From a virus, in IMG/VR virus record IMGVR_UViG_3300032084_000080, positions 1 to 34,135 of that record: a stretch of DNA of 34,135 bases; one strand, given 5' to 3'. The translations under genes and the position numbers were made by a program. The number at the start of each line of letters is the position of its first letter. Within the stretch, counting starts at the first letter, position 1. Under the pieces are notes generated by a model, which did no database searches, was not told where the DNA came from, and was given only the letters and a program-made list of their open reading frames with translations. This document shows, in pieces, positions 28,060-34,135 of this stretch.

Positions 28060-28719
28060 TTATTGACGGCTTCTGGTTATTGTAAGGTCAATTGGCTTAG
28101 ACGCTGGAGCAAAAGCAGTTGCGGCAGACCCATCAAGCCATAAATCGGTATCACTAACCGCAAACCTTGCCTGCATATAAGAGCCTGCAGTTACCTCAAC
28201 TTGATCACTAATAGCCAAGACAATAAATTGATCGTTCGCATGCACCGTAACCCTTTCTGAGTGGTCCAGGTTAGTTCCATTAACAGCCACCCAATAATAT
28301 GCTGTCTTCGTTGATGCGCTTGACGATTTAAGCTGCAGATGTCCCGCAATTGAATAAACGCCAGCCTCAGCAAACCTAATTTTTGTATTATCGCTGGGAT
28401 CAATGCTCAATCCACCATTAGCGCTTACCGACGTAAACGATATATTGTACGCAGTGTCTGCCGACGCCGCAGTAATGCTGCTGGTGGCTGAAAACTCACC
28501 ATAACCGTCAGCTAATACAATCTGCCTAAACTCGCCATTCTTGGACACTACTGGGTAACCAGTTCTGTCCCACAATACGACGCCATCTTCTGCCGCCGTG
28601 TCACCCGCTATGTAGTAGGCCAGCTTGGTTTTAGTTCTGGCTAAAAAGCTAACAAGTCGCTCTCCCCAGGGCTTCCATTCTGGACCTAACGGGGGTGGCG
28701 GGTTCTCAGCCAGGCTCAT
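28060..28719 (-). CDS. Structural protein with jelly-roll (C1q/TNF-like) domain, 219 aa
   Basis: This starts MSLAENPPPPLGPEWKPWGE. The N-terminus is Pro/Trp-rich and probably an attachment peptide, followed by a short helix (VSFLARTKTKLAYY). Residues about 75-215 read as alternating strands (YNISFTSVSANGGLSIDPSD, AGVYSIAGHLQLK, DHSERVTVHANDQFIVLAIS), the pattern of a C1q/TNF-like jelly roll. Such proteins act as head decorations or tail-tip adhesins. Its start overlaps the propeller gene by four bases, which suggests that the two work together. Confidence 0.65.
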   Translation of the reverse strand: MSLAENPPPPLGPEWKPWGERLVSFLARTKTKLAYYIAGDTAAEDGVVLWDRTGYPVVSKNGEFRQIVLADGYGEFSATSSITAASADTAYNISFTSVSANGGLSIDPSDNTKIRFAEAGVYSIAGHLQLKSSSASTKTAYYWVAVNGTNLDHSERVTVHANDQFIVLAISDQVEVTAGSYMQARFAVSDTDLWLDGSAATAFAPASKPIDLTITRSRQ

Positions 28720-30194
28720 CGCTTGCCGCCTGGAATTACATTAAGTCGCATCTTGCCTGCACGCCAATCTTTAAGCTCAGTTCCATTAATACGCATCCTG
28801 ACCTGGCGACCACTAAACCTGGCGCCTGTTGGGTTAGCAAGAGCGAACGGCCCGTGGCTAACTTCTGAGTCATTAGGGTAGAACCTAGTCTTAAAGGTCA
28901 GGGTAACTTCGCCCTGGTTAAGCTCGTCCGGGATAATCTCATTTACTTTGGCGATCTGATCGCCCTGAGCAATTGATATAGGTCCACTCTCCAGGAATGT
29001 CTCACTACCATTATGTGAGTACCCGGTTTCGTGGTTTAGCACGTTACCGGCGGTATCAAACATAATTGGGTTAGAGAATACACCAGCATCAACTGCAGAA
29101 CTGCGAGATAGCTCACCAATGTTCCAGTGGCCTTCCTTGTAGTCGAACACAACGTATCGGTCGTTCTCCAGAGAGTCGGCGCTGGGGTAGAACCACCACA
29201 CCTCACCAAACTGAGAGTTGTTGACTGCAAACGCCTTGCTTTTCTGGGCGTGGTTTATGTCTTTAAAAACGTGATCTGAGACATCGCAGGGCATTTCTTG
29301 TACGGATGATCCGTTGTAGGTGAAAAAGCTCTTGGAGCCCATCCAGAAGGCTCCCTCGTCCACCGCTACTGCAGCCATGCGAGATATGGTGCCGCAAGAT
29401 GTGCCAACCCGCTCAAAGCCGTAAACAGTTGGCGGTCCATTGTATGTGGCGACGTGCGCGTCCAGGGAGGTCAGGATAAGGGTACGGCCTCTCACTCGAA
29501 TGCCACACATAATCTCGCCAGAGGTTTGCAGCTCAAGGTCACCAGCCTGGTTAATCGCTGTAGGCGTCCAATCAGTGTTGTCTTCTCTGTCACACCACTT
29601 AACAAGGCGCGGGTTATTGCCTGCACCTAGAGCAAAGATAAAGCGCTCCTCAGTAACGACAATAGCGCCATTGCCTACAGGGGCATTTGTAATTGCTGCG
29701 GCGGGGGTGCCGGTGCTTAGCTGCCACTCGTATATCTTGCCGTCCTTTGATGAGCAGGCGATCAAATATTGACCCCAGGTATCCATGGACCAGGATGTGG
29801 CCTCTTCTGGCACGCCGTCACTAGGACGCTCTGTGCTGTAGTAAGAGGTGCCATAGAACGAACCGCCGTAGCCAAGATTCTGGTCTGCGTTAAGGTCGCC
29901 AGTGGTAAAGCTGGTAGGGGTAATGTCAGAAACCGTGCCCACTTTATTAACGTGGTACAGCTTTTCATAAGTGCCTGCCGCGATGTGGGCGTCTGCACTG
30001 TTATCAGTCCATGTAATAGCGCCTCTGGGGGCGTAAGTAAACGCACTGGCCTTACGGGTAGTCCAGCCGCCAACAGGCCGCACAGAGCCATTCTGCCACC
30101 TTATGAGGTTAGCATCTCGCCACCGACCCACAGAGTCCAGGTCAGTACCGTGCTTAAAGATACCTGCTGGAATGTCTACGCTAACATATGCCAT
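28716..30194 (-). CDS. Tail/head stabilisation protein (beta-propeller, gp10-like)
   Basis: This is 492 aa, starting MAYVSVDIPAGIFKHGTDLD. The opening with GRWRDANLIRWQNGSVRPVG, then repeated strand blocks (GTYEKLYHVNKVGTVSDITP, SMDTWGQYLIACSSKDGKIY, AAVAVDEGAFWMGSKSFFTY, DRYVVFDYKEGHWNIGELSR), fits the propeller-like packaged-DNA stabilisation proteins of the P22 gp10 type, which cap the portal and join the tail needle. The length (P22 gp10 is about 470 aa) agrees. The C-terminal 100 residues are a separate beta domain (EVTLTFKTRFYPNDSE). A GGAAG ribosome site precedes the ATG. Confidence 0.75.
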   Translation of the reverse strand: MAYVSVDIPAGIFKHGTDLDSVGRWRDANLIRWQNGSVRPVGGWTTRKASAFTYAPRGAITWTDNSADAHIAAGTYEKLYHVNKVGTVSDITPTSFTTGDLNADQNLGYGGSFYGTSYYSTERPSDGVPEEATSWSMDTWGQYLIACSSKDGKIYEWQLSTGTPAAAITNAPVGNGAIVVTEERFIFALGAGNNPRLVKWCDREDNTDWTPTAINQAGDLELQTSGEIMCGIRVRGRTLILTSLDAHVATYNGPPTVYGFERVGTSCGTISRMAAVAVDEGAFWMGSKSFFTYNGSSVQEMPCDVSDHVFKDINHAQKSKAFAVNNSQFGEVWWFYPSADSLENDRYVVFDYKEGHWNIGELSRSSAVDAGVFSNPIMFDTAGNVLNHETGYSHNGSETFLESGPISIAQGDQIAKVNEIIPDELNQGEVTLTFKTRFYPNDSEVSHGPFALANPTGARFSGRQVRMRINGTELKDWRAGKMRLNVIPGGKR

Positions 30195-30225
30195 TTATAC
30201 TTCCTTTGCAGAGCGACGGAGGCGG

Positions 30226-30606
30226 TTACTTACCGCGCATCTCCATAATTTTTCCGGCACCGCGAATGCCAAAACTTGAGCTTATCGCGATGAATAATAA
30301 ATACTGATACCACTCAGGCAGCTTGTCTAGCGCCTCAAATCCCTCAGCCACCCGGTCAATTACCGACACGTCATTGGCGGCTATTGCGTAGCCAACCATA
30401 AACACTGGGATAGCTAACACAATGGTCCAAAATTCATCTTTCCAGGAGCTGCTAGAGGCATCTGCCATCTTGCTCTCCCAGTCAGCACTGTTCTGGATAA
30501 CATTCATCTTGGCGTCATGCTTGGCCTGCTTTTCCGCAGCCTTATTCGCCAGGAACGTCTTGCCAATATCTGCAACCGGGCCGATTAACGCCGTAAATAT
30601 ACTCAC
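30226..30606 (-). CDS. Putative holin-like membrane protein, 126 aa
   Basis: This starts at a GTG that overlaps the previous stop (GTGA) with AAAGG upstream. An amphipathic N-terminal helix (residues 1-45) is followed by two transmembrane segments, FWTIVLAIPVFMVGYAIAA (about 59-77) and YQYLLFIAISSSFGIRGAG (about 100-118). The C-terminus is basic. Size and topology fit phage holins or holin-like proteins. It is the strongest holin candidate in a cluster of four membrane proteins, and the M15 endolysin is encoded elsewhere. Confidence 0.65.
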   Translation of the reverse strand: MSIFTALIGPVADIGKTFLANKAAEKQAKHDAKMNVIQNSADWESKMADASSSSWKDEFWTIVLAIPVFMVGYAIAANDVSVIDRVAEGFEALDKLPEWYQYLLFIAISSSFGIRGAGKIMEMRGK

Positions 30607-30788
30607 TGAATAAGCCTTTCAAGCAAAGGAGATGCAATGACCAGCGGGTAAAGAAACCACAGGCGCTTATCTATATCATCAAATCGCTTGGTTCCAGCGT
30701 CCAGTTGCTTCTCAATGTTTTTGTATCGAGTCAAGCATTCACGCTCGTGAGCGTCCAGGCGCTGGATGGCTTCTTTAACCGTTGGCAT
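30603..30788 (-). CDS. Small coiled-coil protein with C-terminal hydrophobic anchor, 61 aa
   Basis: This starts MPTVKEAIQRLDAHERECLT after GGAGAG. A coiled-coil helix (residues about 1-40, with KNIEKQLDAGTKRFDDIDKR) leads to a C-terminal membrane anchor LWFLYPLVIASPLLERLI. This resembles XhlA-type haemolysin/holin accessory proteins of prophages, or a short spanin-like piece. It overlaps the holin-like gene by four bases, supporting a joint role at lysis. Confidence 0.65.
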   Translation of the reverse strand: MPTVKEAIQRLDAHERECLTRYKNIEKQLDAGTKRFDDIDKRLWFLYPLVIASPLLERLIQ

Positions 30789-30794
30789 GTCTAA

Positions 30795-31010
30795 TTACTC
30801 TCCTGGCTCTTCTTTCTCCAGGTCAGCAACTAGCATGTTGATAAATGCATCTTTGCCTACTGAAAGTTGATCAAGGTTAAACTGAGTGGACCTGATTTTT
30901 CTATCCAGATCATTGCAGTGATTTACCATCACCTGCTGCTGCTCAGTCATGTCTTCAAAAGTGTATTCTTTATCGTTGATCGATATGGGAGTGGTTTTTT
31001 TCTCGCCCAT
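30795..31010 (-). CDS. Small hypothetical protein (DUF6447-like), 71 aa
   Basis: This starts MGEKKTTPISINDKEYTFED. The short N-terminal hairpin (ISINDKEYTFEDMTEQQQVM), then a long helix (NHCNDLDRKIRSTQFNLDQL), resembles small phage proteins grouped as DUF6447, though I cannot confirm this. It is acidic at the C-terminus (LEKEEPGE). It sits in the lysis/membrane cluster with an AGAGGAC site. Function unknown. Confidence 0.65.
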   Translation of the reverse strand: MGEKKTTPISINDKEYTFEDMTEQQQVMVNHCNDLDRKIRSTQFNLDQLSVGKDAFINMLVADLEKEEPGE

Positions 31011-31050
31011 TACAATGTCCTCTTTAGTTGTTTGGCTTTATTGCCAAGGG

Positions 31051-31509
31051 TTAAATTATCCCGTTTGTTACGAGATAGTAGCTGCTAACAAAACATGCTA
31101 GCACCACAATTGTAGCGCCGATATTCTTTACTGCATCACCAACCTGACGTTGCTTCTTGAGCTTTGCCAGCCGTATCTTCTCCAGCTTGTGCTTGTGATC
31201 CATTAAAGACTTATTCTGGATCATCAACATATCTCGCCAGACCTGCTTAGGCGTTATCTTCTTTAGCTCCTTCTCCTGCTCTCGTATGGCGTTCTTAGCC
31301 CATGCAAGCTCCAGAGCCTCTTCCTGTGTTAGTACATGATCGCCTGCTTTAGTGGCCTCCTCAATGCTTTCTACAGCTACCTTGCTGTCAGTGAGGCTAG
31401 TGAACAATCCCGACAGACCTGACAAGTGATCCCCAGACTCTTTTACGGTTTTTATGCCGTCGTTAAGAGCCTTGAGTACACCTACAACTGCTGAGATTTC
31501 CGCAATCAT
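31051..31509 (-). CDS. Helical protein with C-terminal membrane segment, 152 aa
   Basis: This starts MIAEISAVVGVLKALNDGIK after a CGGAGAAG site. Residues 1-60 are a helical bundle, 65-120 a charged coiled coil (EQEKELKKITPKQVWRDMLM, then KLEKIRLAKLKKQRQV), and 128-150 a transmembrane helix (NIGATIVVLACFVSSYYLVT). The protein is probably a single-pass membrane protein with most of its chain in the cytoplasm. It may assist lysis or anchor virion assembly. I recognise no named family. Confidence 0.65.
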   Translation of the reverse strand: MIAEISAVVGVLKALNDGIKTVKESGDHLSGLSGLFTSLTDSKVAVESIEEATKAGDHVLTQEEALELAWAKNAIREQEKELKKITPKQVWRDMLMIQNKSLMDHKHKLEKIRLAKLKKQRQVGDAVKNIGATIVVLACFVSSYYLVTNGII

Positions 31510-31510
31510 T

Positions 31511-31705
31511 TTACTTCTCCGCTATAGGAGCCACAGTTACAAAGCGCAGTACAGTGACACAGCTTGCAATGATACAGCCAACAACAGCCTGGCCTGCTGG
31601 CGACACAGGCAAAAAGCCTACATAGCCTTGCAGTATGCTGAGGATTGCTAGAGCTATAGAGAACTGTACAGTCTTAGACTTGAGGGCTTTGAATATAATG
31701 TCCAT
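31511..31705 (-). CDS. Two-segment membrane protein, possible holin, 64 aa
   Basis: This starts MDIIFKALKSKTVQFSIALA. Two transmembrane segments are visible: VQFSIALAILSILQGYVGFL (about 13-32) and GQAVVGCIIASCVTVLRFVT (about 38-57), with a tight turn between. The basic N-terminus and short size match a class of small phage membrane proteins found near lysis genes, often called holins. The ATG overlaps the 80-aa gene's stop by one base. Confidence 0.65.
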   Translation of the reverse strand: MDIIFKALKSKTVQFSIALAILSILQGYVGFLPVSPAGQAVVGCIIASCVTVLRFVTVAPIAEK

Positions 31706-31947
31706 TACGCGCTATACCCGTTACCTGCACTGATGGCTGCATTGACTGCGGTCATGTCTTCACTGCCCCAGTCCTCTTTAGCTACCATAAGCTCTAGGTG
31801 CTGTACGTTGCGGTCTACACAGTCTTGACGGTCTTCGGCATCTTCTTCTGCCATAGAGTCGCCTGCGATAACTGCGGTAATAAGAGCTACGGAGTCACCC
31901 ATTGCTGAGTAGTCTTGTGCTAGTTGTTCTTCGGTACGTGGTTCCAT
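31705..31947 (-). CDS. Acidic hypothetical protein after the tail fibre, 80 aa
   Basis: This starts MEPRTEEQLAQDYSAMGDSV after an AAGGATAAT site, four bases after the tail-fibre stop. It is helical and acidic (SMAEEDAEDRQDCVDRNVQH, then LELMVAKEDWG) and ends NAAISAGNGYSA. Proteins like this often follow tail-fibre genes in podoviruses and may act as fibre assembly partners. The function is inferred from position. Confidence 0.65.
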   Translation of the reverse strand: MEPRTEEQLAQDYSAMGDSVALITAVIAGDSMAEEDAEDRQDCVDRNVQHLELMVAKEDWGSEDMTAVNAAISAGNGYSA

Positions 31948-31951
31948 TTTA

Positions 31952-34027
31952 TTATCCTTCTAAGGTTTCTATTCTTGCGGTGAGTGCCGTGATAAGGGCT
32001 GTTTGTTCTTGTATAGCTTTTATAAGAGGTAGTACAAACATTTCTCTTGATAGCTTATGGACTCCATCTTCGTCTTGTTGCCAACCACCAAAAGTATCTA
32101 CACCTGCTGTATCCAATGCGGCTTTAACTTCTTGGGCAATAAGGCCGTGCATTGTTACATCGGTAGTCATTAAGTTTTCATCAGCATTATAAAGTTTAGC
32201 TAATTGAGTATCAGTAGGGTCTAAGTCTTGTGAGGCTTTCCAAGAGTAAGTTACAGGCCGCAGGTTATTAATAAAGTCTAAGCCTAAAGTATCGTCTGCA
32301 ATGTTTTCTTTTAAACGCTCATCAGATGTTCTAGTCCAAGTAGCATCAGTATCAAACTCACAAGCGATTACATTAGACGCTTTACCAATAGTAATTTGAT
32401 TACTAGAAGTTCCTGTAATATCGTTACCAATAACATAAGCAAAATCTCTATTATTAGCACCAGTATCTACGTTGTAACCCAGAGCAATATTTTTATCACC
32501 TGTAGTAATTGAATCACCCGCAAGACCACCGATGAGGGTGTTTTGTGTGCCTGTAGTTACTGCCGTACCAGCACTATGACCGACAGCAGTGTTGTTTCCA
32601 TCTCCGCTTCCGCTAAATGCCCTCAAAGCAGAGTCACCGATGGCTATGTTTTTGCTTGCGGTGTTTGAGGTGTACAAAGACCTAAAGCCAATGGCTACGT
32701 TAGAGTCACCAGACGTACATCCAGCGCCAGCTTGACCGCCTAAGAAGCTGTTGTATGAACCCGTGGTTAAGCCGCCTCCTGCTTCATACCCGACAGCAGC
32801 ATTCCAAGGTGCTGTAGTAATTGAATCTAAAGCTGACGTACCCACAGCCGTGTTTTGTTCACCTGTGGTGTTTGCGGCTAAAGCACTTGTACCAACTGCT
32901 GTGTTGTTAGATGCTGTGCTGTTAAAGTTTAAAGCATCAACCCCCACGGCCACATTACTAGCCCCTGTGGTGTTTCTTATAAGAGTTGCATGACCCACCG
33001 AAGTATTGTTAGATGCTGTGGTGTTTGCGGCTAAAGCACCTCCACCAATAGCAGTGTTTTGTGCGCCAGTAGTATTAGCCCCAAGTGCGTTTTGACCACC
33101 AACAGCGGTGTTGTTAGAGCCAGTAGTAATCGCATCACCTGCAAGACCACCGATGAGCGTATTTTGAACGCCTGTGGTGACTGATTCACCTGCGCCAAAG
33201 CCTATCGCTACGTTGTAAGTATTGCTGGCAGAAGCGGGGTTCATTACTTGCAAAGCTGCCCTGCCGATTGCTACGTTCCTGCTTCCTGACACGTTTGCGG
33301 ATAGCGTATCAAAACCCAAAGCAGTGTTATAACTAGCGGTAGTTTGTGCATCACAGGATTGAGTACCTATGGCTACGTTCTCTGTGCCTGTGGTGTTTGC
33401 CTCCATAGCATATCTACCGACAGCCGTATTGTTACTAGCCGTTGTATTTCGGTGAAGTGCCTGTAAGCCCACAGCAGTGTTTGTTTGTCCTGTGGTGTTA
33501 AATCTCAAGGCGTACATACCAATGGCGGTATTCTCAAGCCCCGTAGTGTTAGTCACTCCTGCACTAAAGCCTACAGCCGTATTGTCTCTGCCTGTGGTGT
33601 TTGCGGTTAAAGCACTGTAACCAACCGCTGTGTTGTTATCGGCAGTAGTAATCGCAGCACCTGCTTCATCACCCACGACAGTATTATAATTACCACCGCT
33701 TACAATGCTGTTACCTGCGTTGACACCTGCAATGAAGTTAGATGTTCCTGAAGTATTAGTAGACATACCGTCACTTACGACTGTGCCAGTAACGTCTATG
33801 CCTGTAGCAGTCAGCGTAGTAAACGCGCCTGTGGATGCAGAGGATGCGCCAATGACTGTGCCGTCAATCGTTCCCGAGTTGATGTCAATCCCAGTAACAG
33901 GGGTCGTACCATCGAGGAGATTATCAATCTCATCTAGGTTGGTGTTTATTTTGGTTCCCCAAGTATCTTCTGAAGCGCCGACTTCTGGCTTGGTCAGACC
34001 ATAGGTGGTTGTAGTTGTATCAGCCAT
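31952..34027 (-). CDS. Trimeric tail fibre with YadA-head-like repeats and S74 domain
   Basis: This is 691 aa, starting [20 protein letters not shown], the usual fibre attachment leader ([20 protein letters not shown]). From about residue 95 to 540 come some twenty-five repeats of 12-15 residues (N-T-A-V-G-x-x-A-L type), as in YadA-head/Hia-type left-handed beta rolls, which need trimers. From about 565, [10 protein letters not shown] starts a Peptidase S74 chaperone, with SDERLK containing the probable nucleophile Ser and [11 protein letters not shown] near the end. The fibre should recognise the host surface and self-cleave after folding. A GGGAGG ribosome site ends the upstream gene, whose TAA abuts this ATG. 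It looks richer in A+T than neighbouring late genes. Confidence 0.9.
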   Translation of the reverse strand: MADTTTTTYGLTKPEVGASEDTWGTKINTNLDEIDNLLDGTTPVTGIDINSGTIDGTVIGASSASTGAFTTLTATGIDVTGTVVSDGMSTNTSGTSNFIAGVNAGNSIVSGGNYNTVVGDEAGAAITTADNNTAVGYSALTANTTGRDNTAVGFSAGVTNTTGLENTAIGMYALRFNTTGQTNTAVGLQALHRNTTASNNTAVGRYAMEANTTGTENVAIGTQSCDAQTTASYNTALGFDTLSANVSGSRNVAIGRAALQVMNPASASNTYNVAIGFGAGESVTTGVQNTLIGGLAGDAITTGSNNTAVGGQNALGANTTGAQNTAIGGGALAANTTASNNTSVGHATLIRNTTGASNVAVGVDALNFNSTASNNTAVGTSALAANTTGEQNTAVGTSALDSITTAPWNAAVGYEAGGGLTTGSYNSFLGGQAGAGCTSGDSNVAIGFRSLYTSNTASKNIAIGDSALRAFSGSGDGNNTAVGHSAGTAVTTGTQNTLIGGLAGDSITTGDKNIALGYNVDTGANNRDFAYVIGNDITGTSSNQITIGKASNVIACEFDTDATWTRTSDERLKENIADDTLGLDFINNLRPVTYSWKASQDLDPTDTQLAKLYNADENLMTTDVTMHGLIAQEVKAALDTAGVDTFGGWQQDEDGVHKLSREMFVLPLIKAIQEQTALITALTARIETLEG

Positions 34028-34135
34028 TTAAGCGGCCTCCCATAAAGTTGTATATTCAGCCACATCGGCCCATTCGTTAGCAGCACTTGCTACGTCTGCA
34101 TAAGTTGCGTCATCTCCAGGGCTGTCTGTCCATAG
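34028..34135 (-). CDS. Ala/Ser-rich repeat protein, 3' end across the join (second copy of the terminal repeat)
   Basis: On the circular map this is the end of the 212-aa gene that starts at 622. The part 34045-34135 duplicates 1-91. The unique part is 34028-34044, coding the final residues LWEAA and a TAA directly before the tail-fibre ATG. It also carries the fibre ribosome site GGGAGG. Confidence 0.85.
   Translation of the reverse strand, partial: LWTDSPGDDATYADVASAANEWADVAEYTTLWEAA
34045..34135. repeat. Terminal direct repeat, right copy (91 bp)
   Basis: Identical to bases 1-91 (see left copy). It should be removed once when the genome is circularised. Confidence 0.95.

Noticed and set aside
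32500-33700. CRISPR-like regular repeats
   Set aside because: The periodicity is 12-15 codons within an open frame coding fibre repeats; there are no identical direct repeats with unique spacers.

Overview
The window is one complete genome of a tailed dsDNA bacteriophage (Caudoviricetes). The first 91 bases are repeated exactly at the end, so the molecule or assembly closes to a circle of 34,044 bp, and one structural gene runs across the join. Every convincing gene lies on the minus strand. There are packaging and head genes (TerS, TerL, portal, scaffold, SU10-type major capsid protein), a head-tail adaptor, a propeller-like stabilisation protein, large putative ejection proteins and a trimeric tail fibre. 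I find no tape measure, tail tube, tail sheath, integrase, DNA polymerase, primase or RNA polymerase. This suggests a short-tailed (podovirus-like) phage that uses host RNA polymerase and the host replisome. The promoters look like bacterial sigma70 promoters. The gene set resembles uncultured aquatic phages of Gram-negative bacteria, but the host cannot be named from sequence alone.

Reading along the minus strand, the early/replication half runs from about 15.3 kb down to 6.94 kb. A near-consensus promoter (15265-15293) with a 12-bp palindrome in its spacer starts a recombination cassette: a 48-aa protein, an Erf annealing protein, a YqaJ/lambda-type exonuclease and a small SSB-like protein. 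Next come an HTH regulator and a structured non-coding stretch. A set of small replication/recombination-associated genes follows (HNH with AP2-like region, replication-protein-like gene, NinB-like, HTH-phosphoesterase, zinc-finger microprotein, DUF3310, HNH). After a third HNH gene, a second near-consensus promoter (8571-8599) drives a run of short unknown proteins, several under 60 aa, ending at a terminator near 6.94 kb.

The late half starts near 6.8 kb. It runs through two small genes, TerS, TerL, a 918-aa polyvalent-like protein with a GNAT motif, the adaptor and two tail-type proteins, crosses the circular join, and continues with the tail fibre, holin-like membrane proteins, stabilisation protein, virion/ejection proteins, portal, scaffold, capsid, three lysine-rich microproteins and an M15 peptidase endolysin. 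It ends at a terminator at 15314-15339. Another intrinsic terminator lies directly after the capsid gene.

Three regulatory patterns stand out. A 9-mer (TATAATCGG on the minus strand) occurs at four late gene starts. The two strongest promoters share 12 identical bases just after the -10 box, and the likely late promoter has a variant of the same sequence. The 12.98-13.61 kb area carries strong hairpins and two intrinsic terminators that face the plus strand, although no plus-strand gene is visible.
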